From contig CBHWDO010000002.1 of assembly GCA_966112615.1 (NCBI GenBank), positions 310,001-374,000 on the forward strand: 64,000 bases of DNA. Direction: 5' to 3'. The notes beneath the pieces were generated by a model. The model was given only the letters and a program-made list of their open reading frames with translations, was not told where the DNA came from and made no database searches. Below are positions 50,615 to 60,127 of this stretch, in pieces. This DNA comes from Flavitalea sp966112615 (GTDB lineage: Bacteria > Bacteroidota > Bacteroidia > Chitinophagales > Chitinophagaceae). How positions within the stretch are numbered: the stretch's first letter is position 1; the number at the start of each line of letters is the position of its first letter. The position numbers were made by a program, and so were the translations under genes.

Positions 50615-51757
50615 ATGAATTTTAATCAATCAGAGATCACACAGCAGGTGGCCCGTGTGGCCAGGGATTTTGCCCGCGAGCATATCCTTCCGAATGTTAT
50701 GAAATGGGATGAAACTCAGGAATTTCCTGTAGAGGTATTCCGCAGAATGGGTGAATTAGGATTGATGGGGGTATTGGTTCCTGAAGAATATGGCGGATCT
50801 GGAATGGGCTATTTTGAGTATTCTGTTGCTATCCAGGAAATCGCCAAAGTTTGTGGATCAATAGGTTTAAGCCTTGCTGCCCATAATTCTCTTTGTACCG
50901 GTCATATCCTGTCATTTGGAAATGAGGAGCAGAAGAAAAAATACCTTCCCAAACTTGCTTCAGGGCAATGGATAGGTGCATGGGGTCTTACTGAGCCGAA
51001 TACCGGTTCTGACGCAGGAAACATGAAATGTGTGGCGGTCAGGGATGGTGATAACTGGGTTATCAATGGAACGAAAAACTGGATCACTCATGGAAGATCA
51101 GGTGAAGTTGCGGTAGTAATCGCAAGGACTGGAGAACCCAGGGAAAAAGACAATGCAACTGCATTTATCGTGGAAAGAGGAACTCCGGGTTTCAGTGGTG
51201 GTAAGAAAGAAAACAAACTTGGAATGCGTGCCAGCGAAACGGCTGAAATGATCTTTGATAATTGTGTTATTCCTGATGCCAACAGGATGGGAAAAGTGGG
51301 AGAAGGATTTAAACAGGCAATGAAAGTGCTTGACGGGGGAAGGATCTCTATTGCTGCTTTGTCGCTTGGAATTGCGAAGGGAGCGTTTGAAGCATCCAAA
51401 AAGTATGCACAGGAAAGGCAGCAGTTTGATCAGCCAATTGCAAATTTTCAGGGTATATCTTTCAAGTTGGCAGATATGGCCACCGAGATAGAAGCTGCGG
51501 AATTGTTGATCAACCATGCTGCTTATATGAAGAATGAACACCTGCCAATGACCAGGGAAGCAGCTATGGCAAAATACTACGCCAGTGAAGTGGCCGTTAA
51601 AGTATCAAACGACGCGGTTCAGATCTTTGGAGGTTATGGATACACCAAGGATTTCCCGGTTGAAAAATATTACAGGGATAGTAAACTCTGTACCATTGGT
51701 GAAGGAACTTCTGAAATTCAGAAGATAGTTATCGCCCGTGAAGAACTTAAAAAATAA
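50615..51757 (+). CDS. Acyl-CoA dehydrogenase
   Basis: FAD enzyme of beta-oxidation or branched-chain acyl-CoA oxidation. 380 residues, the short-chain-family length. Motifs: WGLTEPNTGSDAG (flavin contact, about 127-139), WVINGTKNWITHG, and near the C-terminus QIFGGYGYTKDFPVEKYYRDSK followed by the catalytic-base region IGEGTSEIQKIVIARE (Glu near 362). Single gene with its own palindrome upstream and a strong terminator downstream. Substrate chain length is not determined. Confidence 0.94.
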   Translation: MNFNQSEITQQVARVARDFAREHILPNVMKWDETQEFPVEVFRRMGELGLMGVLVPEEYGGSGMGYFEYSVAIQEIAKVCGSIGLSLAAHNSLCTGHILSFGNEEQKKKYLPKLASGQWIGAWGLTEPNTGSDAGNMKCVAVRDGDNWVINGTKNWITHGRSGEVAVVIARTGEPREKDNATAFIVERGTPGFSGGKKENKLGMRASETAEMIFDNCVIPDANRMGKVGEGFKQAMKVLDGGRISIAALSLGIAKGAFEASKKYAQERQQFDQPIANFQGISFKLADMATEIEAAELLINHAAYMKNEHLPMTREAAMAKYYASEVAVKVSNDAVQIFGGYGYTKDFPVEKYYRDSKLCTIGEGTSEIQKIVIAREELKK

Positions 51758-51792
51758 TGATGATTGTTTGATTGGGTTGCTTGTCAAAAAGA

Positions 51793-51814
51793 AAGGCCTC
51801 CGTATGGAGGCCTT
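51793..51814. terminator. Rho-independent terminator
   Basis: Perfect 9-bp stem AAGGCCTCC/GGAGGCCTT with a GTAT loop, followed by CTTCATTTCATTT. It lies between the convergent acyl-CoA dehydrogenase gene and the small clp-linked ORF and can serve both. Confidence 0.85.
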
Positions 51815-51825
51815 CTTCATTTCAT

Positions 51826-51996
51826 TTATCCCAGCGGATCATTTTGTGTGTCTTCAAATTTGAAGAGATTATCGATCGCCCCTTCAAACATCGGGAATTT
51901 TTCTTTTGTAAATCCCGCGATCACCATGATCGCTTTCTGTGCCTGTTCTTCATTAATGCCTGCCTGTTGTACAAGGCGCTGGATCAATTCATTCAT
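51826..51996 (-). CDS. Putative 56-residue protein downstream of clpX
   Basis: ATG start after A-rich sequence, 14 nt downstream of the clpX stop, then a strong terminator. MNELIQRLVQQAGINEEQAQ then KAIMVIAGFTKEKFPMFEGA and an acidic end (IDNLFKFEDTQNDPLG) predict two or three helices. I do not recognise a named family, though the first half resembles short helical repeats such as DUF2267/DUF2780-type proteins. The position suggests a link to the Clp protease, which is inference. Confidence 0.6.
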   Translation of the reverse strand: MNELIQRLVQQAGINEEQAQKAIMVIAGFTKEKFPMFEGAIDNLFKFEDTQNDPLG

Positions 51997-52010
51997 ATCA
52001 ATTATTTTAA

Positions 52011-53246
52011 TTAAGCTACTTTAAGCATTACCATTTTGCTCTTGCTGAATTTCGCTTCGGCATATTCAAGGTCAATATGTAAAGATGTCTGCTTTGATGA
52101 AGGCATCTCAAACATTGCATCATTCAAAATGCTCTCGCAGATACTTCTTAATCCTCTTGCTCCCAATTTATATTCAATGGCTTTCTCCACCATAAAGTCT
52201 AACACGTTATCATCCAGCTGCAATTGAATTCCTTCAAGTTCAAACAACTTTTTGTATTGCTTGATAAGCGCATTCTTAGGTTCAGTAAGAATAGAACGAA
52301 GTGTTTCCTTATCCAATGGATTCAGATAGGTAACTACCGGCAAACGACCCAACAATTCAGGGATTAGGCCAAACGTTTTAAGGTCTCTTGCATTTACATA
52401 CTGCAATAGGTTTTTGCGCATGCTTTCCTGCAATTCCTTATTAACATTGAATCCTATCGCATTGGTATTTACTCTTCTGGCGATCACTTTATCAATACCA
52501 TCAAATGCACCACCACAAATAAACAGGATGTTTGAAGTATTGATCTTGATAAGCTTTTGTTCCGGATGTTTTCTTCCTCCCTGTGGTGGAACGAGAACAT
52601 CAGTTCCTTCAAGCAATTTCAACAATCCCTGCTGAACACCTTCACCACTTACATCACGTGTAATGGATGGGTTGTCCCCCTTTCGTGCGATCTTGTCGAT
52701 CTCATCAATATAAACGATACCTTTTTCTGCAGCGTTAACATCATAATTACAAACCTGTAAGAGGCGGGTCAAAATGCTTTCAACGTCTTCACCAACATAA
52801 CCTGCTTCTGTAAATACAGTAGCATCAACTATGGCGAAAGGTACATTAAGTAACTTTGCAATGGTTTTGGCGAGTAAGGTTTTACCGGTACCGGTTTCAC
52901 CCACCATTACGATATTGCTTTTCTCGATCTCGATATCATTCTCTGCAGGCTTTTGCTGAAGTCTTTTATAGTGATTGTAAACAGCTACTGCAAGTACTTT
53001 TTTCGCTTCATCCTGGCCGATTACATATTCATCCAGAAAACGCTTTACTTCGATCGGCTTCTTCACATTCAGTTTGTACTGGCTGCTGTTGGCAGTTTCA
53101 TTTCTCACCATCAACTCCTGGTCGATGATCTCTCTTGCATGCTCCACGCAGTTTTCACAGATATGCCCTTCCTGTCCCGCAATAAGGATCTTAACCTCAT
53201 CCCTGCTGCGGCCACAAAAAGAACAATGTAAGGTTGTCTTAGCCAT
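52011..53246 (-). CDS. clpX: ATP-dependent unfoldase ClpX
   Basis: AAA+ hexamer that unfolds substrates and feeds them to ClpP. 411 residues from the ATG (an in-frame extension upstream is rejected because the zinc domain starts here). Zinc finger Cys8, Cys11, Cys30, Cys33; Walker A GETGTGKT (116-123); pore-loop region FTEAGYVGEDVES; Walker B VYIDEIDKIA; the ClpP-docking tripeptide IGF in NAIGFNVN; sensor region LLGRLPVVTYL. Third gene of the clpP1-clpP2-clpX run. Confidence 0.97.
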   Translation of the reverse strand: MAKTTLHCSFCGRSRDEVKILIAGQEGHICENCVEHAREIIDQELMVRNETANSSQYKLNVKKPIEVKRFLDEYVIGQDEAKKVLAVAVYNHYKRLQQKPAENDIEIEKSNIVMVGETGTGKTLLAKTIAKLLNVPFAIVDATVFTEAGYVGEDVESILTRLLQVCNYDVNAAEKGIVYIDEIDKIARKGDNPSITRDVSGEGVQQGLLKLLEGTDVLVPPQGGRKHPEQKLIKINTSNILFICGGAFDGIDKVIARRVNTNAIGFNVNKELQESMRKNLLQYVNARDLKTFGLIPELLGRLPVVTYLNPLDKETLRSILTEPKNALIKQYKKLFELEGIQLQLDDNVLDFMVEKAIEYKLGARGLRSICESILNDAMFEMPSSKQTSLHIDLEYAEAKFSKSKMVMLKVA

Positions 53247-53371
53247 GTATAATTTTTTAACCCATCGGGGCTTTGATCCGTGGTTGCGCAAAGGTCATTA
53301 ATCTTTCGCAACCCTACAATAAAAACAAACCGCACAAGGCGGTTTGTAACATTATTATATGATTTTCAATC

Positions 53372-54013
53372 TTATAATTTCTCCACAATCTTGTCGACGA
53401 TCCCGTACTCCAATGCCTCTTTTGCATCCATCCAGTAATCGCGGTCAAAATCTTTCATTACCTGCTCGAAGGTCTTTCCGCAATTTTCCGCCAGGATCCT
53501 TGCTCCGATCTCTTTTACACGCAGGGTCTGTTTTGCAGTGATCTCCAGGTCAATGCTCACGCCCTGGATATATCCACCAAGGCTCGGCTGGTGGATCATC
53601 ACTTCTCCATGAGGGTAAATAAACCTGCGTCCTTTTACACCGCCACTCAGCAGGATGGAACCCATAGAGGCTGCCAGTCCCATACAAATGGTGCTCACCG
53701 GGCTTTTCAGCATTTTCATGGTGTCATAGATCACCATGCCGCTGGTTACCACACCACCCGGGCTGTTGATATAAAACTTGATCTCTTCACCTGGTTTGTC
53801 GGCATCAAGCAACAACATTTTAGTGGTCACTTCCCTTGCAGAACGGTCATCAACCGGTCCCCAGAGATAAACCGACCTGGTGTCGAAGAAATATTTCTCC
53901 ATCTTTTTCATCAGCATCGCCATTTCGGGCGTTTTGTCTGACTTTTCTTCCTTTTCCTCTTCATCATCCATGACAAAAGGATTCATGAGGTGCTTGCTAT
54001 ATAGTAATGACAT
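53372..54013 (-). CDS. clpP: ClpP protease subunit, second paralog (ClpP2)
   Basis: 213 residues. Catalytic triad Ser116 (GLAASMGS), His141 (MIHQPS) and Asp192 (RDYWMDAKEA) is intact. It differs from the neighbouring paralog in having a charged N-terminal extension (about 15-30: acidic and lysine-rich, DDEEEKEEKSDK) and in the substrate-facing handle (ITAKQTLRVKEIGARILAEN). Two tandem ClpP genes raise the chance of mixed-ring proteases as in Mycobacterium and Listeria; this is inference. It starts 24 nt after clpP1 ends. Confidence 0.95.
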   Translation of the reverse strand: MSLLYSKHLMNPFVMDDEEEKEEKSDKTPEMAMLMKKMEKYFFDTRSVYLWGPVDDRSAREVTTKMLLLDADKPGEEIKFYINSPGGVVTSGMVIYDTMKMLKSPVSTICMGLAASMGSILLSGGVKGRRFIYPHGEVMIHQPSLGGYIQGVSIDLEITAKQTLRVKEIGARILAENCGKTFEQVMKDFDRDYWMDAKEALEYGIVDKIVEKL

Positions 54014-54036
54014 AATGAAAAATGTAAAATGATTAA

Positions 54037-54729
54037 TTAGTCTTCTTTCTTTTTACGTGGGTTGATCACCAGTACTTCATCCACCAATCCATACTCTTTC
54101 GCCTCATCGGAAGTAAGCCAGTAATCTCGCTGGCAATCAGCTTCGATCTGGTCGAAAGGCTTATTGGTATGATAAGCAAGGATATCATACAGGTTCTTCT
54201 TGATCTTCCTGATCTCATTAACCGTGATTTCGATATCACTTGCCTGGCCGCCGATGGCACCACTAGGCTGGTGCATCATGATCCGGCTATGCTTCAGTGC
54301 TGTTCTTTTTCCTTCAGTACCTGCAGCCAATAATACGGCACCCATGGAAGCCGCCATTCCGATACAGATGGTGGACACATCAGGGGTGATATACTGCATG
54401 GTGTCGTAAACACCAAGTCCTGCATACACGCTACCTCCAGGAGAGTTGATATACATTTGAATATCCCTGGTACGGTCGGTGCTTTCCAGGAACAATAACT
54501 GGGCAGTGACAATATTGGCCACTTCATCATTGATCGGATATCCAAGGAATATGATACGGTCCATCATCAATCTGCTATACACATCCATCACCGCGATATT
54601 CATTGGCCTCTCTTCTATAATATTGGGCGTAAGGTTGTTCACCTGGTGCTTTGAGTATGCATCCAGGGTATTACCCGATATGCCTCTATGCTTAACTGCA
54701 TACTTTTCAAATTCCTTCTGAAAGTTCAT
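54037..54729 (-). CDS. clpP: ClpP protease subunit, first paralog (ClpP1)
   Basis: 230 residues from the ATG (an upstream TTG is in frame but not needed). Triad Ser128 (GMAASMGA), His153 (MMHQPS) and Asp202 (RDYWLTSDEA). The N-terminus is longer than in E. coli mature ClpP and likely has a propeptide; the C-terminus ends with basic then acidic residues (NPRKKKED). It heads the clpP1-clpP2-clpX run. In related genomes tig lies directly upstream; here a SusCD operon intervenes on the other strand. Confidence 0.95.
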   Translation of the reverse strand: MNFQKEFEKYAVKHRGISGNTLDAYSKHQVNNLTPNIIEERPMNIAVMDVYSRLMMDRIIFLGYPINDEVANIVTAQLLFLESTDRTRDIQMYINSPGGSVYAGLGVYDTMQYITPDVSTICIGMAASMGAVLLAAGTEGKRTALKHSRIMMHQPSGAIGGQASDIEITVNEIRKIKKNLYDILAYHTNKPFDQIEADCQRDYWLTSDEAKEYGLVDEVLVINPRKKKED

Positions 54730-54915
54730 ATCTGTGATTTTCAATTATTACTGGGGAAGATACTACCAAATCTTTGTCCAATTTGAAAAACTGACAAAAA
54801 ATCAGTTGGTATATATAAGGAAAATTTATAATGGTCATAAATTCTTTTCATAAGTTTAAGCCCGAACTATTCAGTGTTCAAACTGTAATATCCACCCTTA
54901 CAAAATCACTGTAAC

Positions 54916-57900
54916 ATGAGAAGAATTCTGCCAATTCTGTGCGGGTTGCTTCTTCTTGCCAGCCAGGTATGGGCACAGACCCGCCAGGTGACTGGTAAAG
55001 TAGCTGACGCATCAGGGAATCCGGTGCCAAATGCATCCGTATTCATCAAGGGTACCAGTTCAGGTACAACCACTAATTCGGACGGTACATTTACAATTAC
55101 CGTTCCTGCCAATGCAAGAGCATTGGTGATTTCCTCTGTAGGTTTAGAAAGACAGGAAGTGAATATCTCCGGAAAGAATTCCGTGAATATTTCTCTTCAA
55201 AACTCCAACCAAGATCTCCAGGAAGTTGTGGTAACAGGTTACCAGGCACAGCGGAAAAGAGAGATCACCACGGCTATTGCCCGCGTGGGTGGAGAGGAGA
55301 TCAGGAACCTTCCTATTCAATCATTTGACCGCGCGATCCAGGGTAGGGCAGCAGGGGTTGATATCCGTTCCAACAACGGTATTCCCGGAGGTGCTGTAAA
55401 CGTAAGGATCCGTGGTGTTGGATCCATCACAGCAGGAAACGATCCTCTCTACATCGTGGATGGAGTTCAGATCAACAACAGTACGGTTAGTTTTGGTCAG
55501 ACCTATACCCAGACCAACCCGCTGGCTTACCTGAACCCGAACGATATCGAGTCGATCGAGATCCTGAAAGATGCTGCCGCAGCTTCTATTTATGGAGCAC
55601 GTGCAGGTAACGGTGTGGTGCTGATCACCACCAAAAAAGGTAAAGCAGGCAAAACCAATGTTACTGTAAATACTTATTACGGTATCACTAACCCACTTCG
55701 CCAGCTGGATGTACTGAGTACAAAGGAATACATTCAGTCAAGGGCTGAAGCTTATGCAAACTTTCTTGAACTGCCGGATATCAATACCCAGAGTTCAGCA
55801 TTGGGAAGTGTAAATGGGGTTGTCAATACTCCAAAAACACGCACCCTGAGTGATATGGGACTGAGTACTTTACTAGACGATAAAGGAATCGACACTCTTC
55901 CTAATACAAACTGGCAGGATGTTGCATTCCGCGAAGGTCGCGTGAAGAACATCGATGTGAGTATTTCCGGTGGAAACGATAAAACTGCGTTTTATCTATC
56001 CGGTTCTTACAATAAAACAGATGCGATCGTAGCACCTGCAGACTTTGAAAGGGCTACCTTACTTGCAAACATCAACCACAAATTCAATACAAGAGCGTCT
56101 CTTGAAACACAGGTTAGTTTGAGTAATATCCTCCAGGGTGGTGTATTTGCACAGGATGGATCTTTCCTCGGTAACCCTGCATTCGCTGCCGCGCTGATGC
56201 TGCCGCATAACCCGATCTATAATCCTGATGGAACCTTCTTTGGAATTCCACCAAGAGCGGTAAATGGTATCCTTAACCAGAACATCGCAGCAGTAACCAA
56301 TTTCAATACTGCTAATCAGAAAGTAGCACAGATGGTTGGAAGCCTTGCCTTCAACTACCAGCTTACAGATGGTTTGAAGTACAAGGGTACTGTAGGTTAT
56401 GACTACCGTTCAGCTCGTGGTACTCGTTATACAGATCCACGTACTCCGGATGGTTTTAACGTGAACGGACGTCTTGCTGAAAACGTAAACTGGAACAACA
56501 ACTTCATTACAACTCATACCCTAAATTATGTTACCAGGCTACGTGAAGTACATGGTTTCAATGTACTGGCCGGTATCGAATACCGCAGGGATGTGAATGA
56601 AGCAATCTCTGCTACCGGTATTGGTTTTCCAACCTACCAGTTCAGAACGCTTCAGTCAGCAGCAACTCCTGAAGGAACTACCGGTGCATGGACAGGTTCT
56701 GCAACTTTTTCACAGTTTGGAAAAGTGAACTATGACTATGATGGCAAGTACCTGTTGTCTTTGACAGTGCGTCGCGATGGATCTTCAAGATTCGGTATCA
56801 ACAATAAGTACGGTATTTTCCCTGCAGTAAGTGCTGGTTGGAATATCGGAAGAGAAGACTTCATGGAAAAAGTAGGTTTCATTTCGGACTTGAAACTGAG
56901 AGCATCATGGGGACAAACAGGTAACGACCAGATCGGTAACTTCCTGAGCCGCGGTCTTGTTGGTTCTACAAGAGCTTACAATGGTGGTGCTGGTATCGGT
57001 CCAACCCAGTTAAGCAACCCTGATCTGAAGTGGGAAGTTAGACAGGAGTTCAACGTAGGTCTGGATTTCGGTTTCTTCGGAAACAGGCTGACCGGTTCGA
57101 TCGATGTATACAAGCGTGATAACAAGGACTTGTTGCTCGATCGTCCATTATACCTTACCTCAGGTTTTGGTGTGATCACCCAGAACGTTGGTTCTGTTAG
57201 AAACCAGGGTGTTGAATTTGCTATCCGCGGAAGGATACTTGATGGAGCTTTCAAGTGGACTTCTTCCTTCAACATTTCTTACAACGACAACCGTGTAACC
57301 GGTTTGTATGATACACTTACATCATTACCATCAGATCCATCCATCAAGATCGGTGCATCCCTTGGTTCATGGTTCCTGGTGCCTTATGTAGGTGTTAACC
57401 CTGCTACCGGCCGTCCATTGTGGAGAGATATCAATGGAAACCTGACCTATTTTGCCAATGCTGCAGACAGGAGATTCCTCGGAAATACACTGAATGATTA
57501 TTTCGGTGGATTCACCAACACTTTTGAATATAAAGGATTCGAACTTGAAGTATTCTTCAACTACGAATACGGAAGAGTAGTAAATGATGGCCAGATCAAC
57601 TTCATGAGTGAAGTAGGAGGACGTGCATTCAATTCCCTGAAAGATGTGTACGACAGAAGATGGACCACTCCTGGCCAGATCACGGATGTTCCAAGGCCAA
57701 TGAATGGAAATGCTGAAGTTAGGGCTTCCGGAAACTTTGCCGGATCAAGAACCTTGCTGAAGGCAGACTACATCCGTCTCAAGCAGGTAACCTTCGGATA
57801 CAATATTCCGGGAGATGTATTGAGAAAGTTCAAGATAAGCAATATGAAAGCTTATGTACAGGGTATCAACCTGTGGACTTACACTGATTTCCCTGGATAC

Positions 57901-57981
57901 GATCCTGAATTTGGAGCTACCTCAGTAGGTATTATTCCTCAGTCTAAGAACATCACATTCGGATTGCAGGTTGGATTCTAA
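54916..57981 (+). CDS. SusC/RagA family TonB-linked outer membrane protein
   Basis: 1021 residues. Signal peptide MRRILPILCGLLLLASQVWA; carboxypeptidase-regulatory-like domain (about 22-105: GKVADASGNPVPNASVFIKG); TonB box region LQEVVVTGYQAQRK (about 102-115); plug domain with RIRGVGSITAGNDPLYIVDG and IEILKDAAAASIYGARAGNG; then a beta-barrel to the C-terminal FGLQVGF. It forms the channel under the SusD lid and takes up glycan or peptide with TonB energy. No glycoside hydrolase, ECF sigma or anti-sigma gene is adjacent, so the substrate cannot be guessed. The 170-nt gap upstream holds AACTGA/TCAGTT inverted arms near 54790. Confidence 0.95.
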   Translation: MRRILPILCGLLLLASQVWAQTRQVTGKVADASGNPVPNASVFIKGTSSGTTTNSDGTFTITVPANARALVISSVGLERQEVNISGKNSVNISLQNSNQDLQEVVVTGYQAQRKREITTAIARVGGEEIRNLPIQSFDRAIQGRAAGVDIRSNNGIPGGAVNVRIRGVGSITAGNDPLYIVDGVQINNSTVSFGQTYTQTNPLAYLNPNDIESIEILKDAAAASIYGARAGNGVVLITTKKGKAGKTNVTVNTYYGITNPLRQLDVLSTKEYIQSRAEAYANFLELPDINTQSSALGSVNGVVNTPKTRTLSDMGLSTLLDDKGIDTLPNTNWQDVAFREGRVKNIDVSISGGNDKTAFYLSGSYNKTDAIVAPADFERATLLANINHKFNTRASLETQVSLSNILQGGVFAQDGSFLGNPAFAAALMLPHNPIYNPDGTFFGIPPRAVNGILNQNIAAVTNFNTANQKVAQMVGSLAFNYQLTDGLKYKGTVGYDYRSARGTRYTDPRTPDGFNVNGRLAENVNWNNNFITTHTLNYVTRLREVHGFNVLAGIEYRRDVNEAISATGIGFPTYQFRTLQSAATPEGTTGAWTGSATFSQFGKVNYDYDGKYLLSLTVRRDGSSRFGINNKYGIFPAVSAGWNIGREDFMEKVGFISDLKLRASWGQTGNDQIGNFLSRGLVGSTRAYNGGAGIGPTQLSNPDLKWEVRQEFNVGLDFGFFGNRLTGSIDVYKRDNKDLLLDRPLYLTSGFGVITQNVGSVRNQGVEFAIRGRILDGAFKWTSSFNISYNDNRVTGLYDTLTSLPSDPSIKIGASLGSWFLVPYVGVNPATGRPLWRDINGNLTYFANAADRRFLGNTLNDYFGGFTNTFEYKGFELEVFFNYEYGRVVNDGQINFMSEVGGRAFNSLKDVYDRRWTTPGQITDVPRPMNGNAEVRASGNFAGSRTLLKADYIRLKQVTFGYNIPGDVLRKFKISNMKAYVQGINLWTYTDFPGYDPEFGATSVGIIPQSKNITFGLQVGF

Positions 57982-57998
57982 ACTTCAAAAGAATTATC

Positions 57999-59468
57999 AT
58001 GAAGAACATAACAAAAATTATATACTTATCCGCAATTGCAGTGTCCACTTTGCTGGCTGGCTGCGATAAGCGTCTTGATCTTGATCCGAGGCAGTCGATC
58101 GACCTGGCTACTGCCTATAGTTCTCCGGAAAACATCAATGCTGCCATCAACGCAGTATACGGGGGTCTTCGCCAGGAAACTCAATATGGTCGCGATAAGC
58201 TTGCCTTATCAGATGCACTGGCAGATTTAACCACTGCAACAGGAAAATCCGGTCGTTTGCAGGGTGAAAACAGGAACACCCAGGGAGCTCATTTCGTAAG
58301 CTGGGGAAGCAGTTATGCATTGTTAAATGATATCAACCTGGTGCTGGATGCCATTCCAAATATTACGGCAGAAACTGCTACCAAGGAAAGATGGGAAGGT
58401 GAACTGAAATTCCTCAGGGCATTGATTCACCATGACCTTGCCAAAATGTACGGCTATGATACCACTGCAGTGGTGCAGGGTCAGTACAGGGGAAGCATTG
58501 TGCTGGCACTTACTCCATTTAAAGATGGTACAACTGCATTGGCTTACCGTCCAAAAAGAGCAAGCATCAAAGAAGTATACGAGGCTATTTATGCTGATCT
58601 GACCTATGCTACAGAAAAGCTGACCAATACACGTGGAGTGTATTTCGCAACAAAAGCATCGGCACATGCACTATTTGCAAGAGTTGCGCTATTCTACGGC
58701 GATTATGCAAAAGCTGAATCTGAAGCTACTCTGGCACTTGACAATATTGGAGGTATTTCATCTTCATTGTCTACTGCAGCCAACTATGTTGCAGGATGGA
58801 GAGCATTGCGCAATCCTGAAAGTGTTTTTGAAGTTCGCTTCAATATTCAGAATGAAAGTCTTGGGGTAAACACAGCACTTCAAACTTCCTATACCACTCT
58901 TTCTGCGCTTGGAAACACCAGCACTACAGCAGGTTTCGGCGACCTTGTGCCAAACAACTTCCTGTTAGGTGCTTTAGGAATTACTTCAACCGGATTCCCT
59001 GACATTCAAAGAGGTTCAGATGTAAGAGCCCAGTTGTACGAGTGGGGAACTGCAGGTCGTGGTACACGATTCATCGAAACCACAAAATTCTTTGGAAAGA
59101 GTGGATTCCCTAACCTGGATAACGTTCCTGTGATCCGTGTTCCTGAATTATACCTTATCCGTGCTGAAGCAAGGATGAGAAAAGCAGCTCCGGATGAAGC
59201 AGGTGCTTTGGCAGATGTGAACAGGATCCGTACTAACCGCGGTTTAACTGAATCAGCTGCAACAGGCAATGATCTGATCGAAGAGATCCTTAGACAGAAG
59301 ATGCTGGAGTTTGCTTTTGAAGGACATCGCTGGTTCGATCTGAAAAGACTTGGACGCGATTTCAACAAGAGTGTTCCATTGCCATTCAATGATACAAGGG
59401 TATTGCCTGCAATTCCTCAACGAGAGATCGATGGCAACCCTAATATGGTTCAGAATGCCGGTTATTAA
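57999..59468 (+). CDS. SusD/RagB family surface lipoprotein
   Basis: 489 residues. Lipobox LLAGC with Cys22 as lipid-attachment site. Family motifs: NAAINAVYGGLRQE near 50, GELKFLRALIHHDLAKMYG, the TPR-like helices, and near the C-terminus IPVIRVPELYLIRAEAR type segment (VPVIRVPELYLIRAEARMRK), RNRGLTESA-like region and LEFAFEGHRWFDLKRLGR. It caps the SusC barrel and binds substrate at the cell surface. 17 nt after susC. Confidence 0.95.
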   Translation: MKNITKIIYLSAIAVSTLLAGCDKRLDLDPRQSIDLATAYSSPENINAAINAVYGGLRQETQYGRDKLALSDALADLTTATGKSGRLQGENRNTQGAHFVSWGSSYALLNDINLVLDAIPNITAETATKERWEGELKFLRALIHHDLAKMYGYDTTAVVQGQYRGSIVLALTPFKDGTTALAYRPKRASIKEVYEAIYADLTYATEKLTNTRGVYFATKASAHALFARVALFYGDYAKAESEATLALDNIGGISSSLSTAANYVAGWRALRNPESVFEVRFNIQNESLGVNTALQTSYTTLSALGNTSTTAGFGDLVPNNFLLGALGITSTGFPDIQRGSDVRAQLYEWGTAGRGTRFIETTKFFGKSGFPNLDNVPVIRVPELYLIRAEARMRKAAPDEAGALADVNRIRTNRGLTESAATGNDLIEEILRQKMLEFAFEGHRWFDLKRLGRDFNKSVPLPFNDTRVLPAIPQREIDGNPNMVQNAGY

Positions 59469-59485
59469 TTTTTAAACTAGTAACA

Positions 59486-60019
59486 ATGAAAAGAATTCTT
59501 TCAATAGTAACCCTAGCAGTGATGATCCTTATTAGCGGTTCGTCCTGTATCAAACAAAATGATAACACTATTGGGTCAAACCTCTTCGTGGAGTTTGATG
59601 CAACAGTGCAGAATACCCCTTTAACAGGACAAACCTACCCTGTTCTTTCCCGGGTTCCCGCTTACGGATTGCCTGTAGCCAATTCAAATCCTGCCATCAA
59701 CAGGGCTTCCGGAACTGTGAAGTTCAAGATTAACCTGGTAGGTGCACAGCAATCAACCGATCTTCCTATCGGGATCAGTGTTGTAGCTAACCCGGTGATA
59801 CCGGCAACTGCAACTCAAGCCCAGAAAGGTGTTCATTTTGATGTCCCAGCCCAGGTAGTTATTCCTGCAGGTTCAAGTTTTGGAGAAGTGCCTGTTACCA
59901 TACTGGATGCTGGTGCAGGAACTGATCCTGTAGCACTTGTACTGGAACTCACCCCGGTGGGTAATGCCAAGCCTAGCAACAACTACAAATACCTGGGGAT
60001 CTCAATCGCCCAGAACTAG
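59486..60019 (+). CDS. Surface lipoprotein, DUF4843-like
   Basis: 177 residues. Lipobox SGSSC with Cys21. The mature part is beta-rich: VKFKINLVGAQQSTDLPIGI, then GVHFDVPAQVVIPAGSSFGE and PVTILD, a Calx-beta/DUF4843-like pattern (threshold phrase IPAG followed by V.IL). It is the third gene of the SusCD operon (17 nt after susD), the place where surface glycan-binding lipoproteins usually lie. Family and ligand are not certain. Confidence 0.75.
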   Translation: MKRILSIVTLAVMILISGSSCIKQNDNTIGSNLFVEFDATVQNTPLTGQTYPVLSRVPAYGLPVANSNPAINRASGTVKFKINLVGAQQSTDLPIGISVVANPVIPATATQAQKGVHFDVPAQVVIPAGSSFGEVPVTILDAGAGTDPVALVLELTPVGNAKPSNNYKYLGISIAQN

Positions 60020-60038
60020 GATTTTTCTTATGTTCAAC

Positions 60039-60065
60039 GCCCGTCCGATTCTTCGGATGGGCTTT
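60039..60065 (+). terminator. Terminator of the susCD operon
   Basis: Arms GCCCGTCCGA (60039-60048) and TCGGATGGGC (60053-60062) pair over 10 bp with one G-T wobble, followed by TTTCC. The T tract is short. Confidence 0.7.
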
Positions 60066-60079
60066 CCTATTAAATAAAA

Positions 60080-60105
60080 ATGCCGGAAGATTTCTCTTGC
60101 CGGCA
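60080..60105 (-). terminator. Rho-independent terminator of tig
   Basis: On the minus strand TGCCGGCAAGA and TCTTCCGGCA pair with one bulge, followed by TTTTTATTT. It lies just after the tig stop codon. Confidence 0.8.
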
Positions 60106-60127
60106 CATTTTATTTTGTCAATACCAA

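Noticed and set aside
53247..53291. N-terminal extension of ClpX
   Set aside because: The zinc-binding domain starts at the ATG used here (MAKTTLHCSFC).
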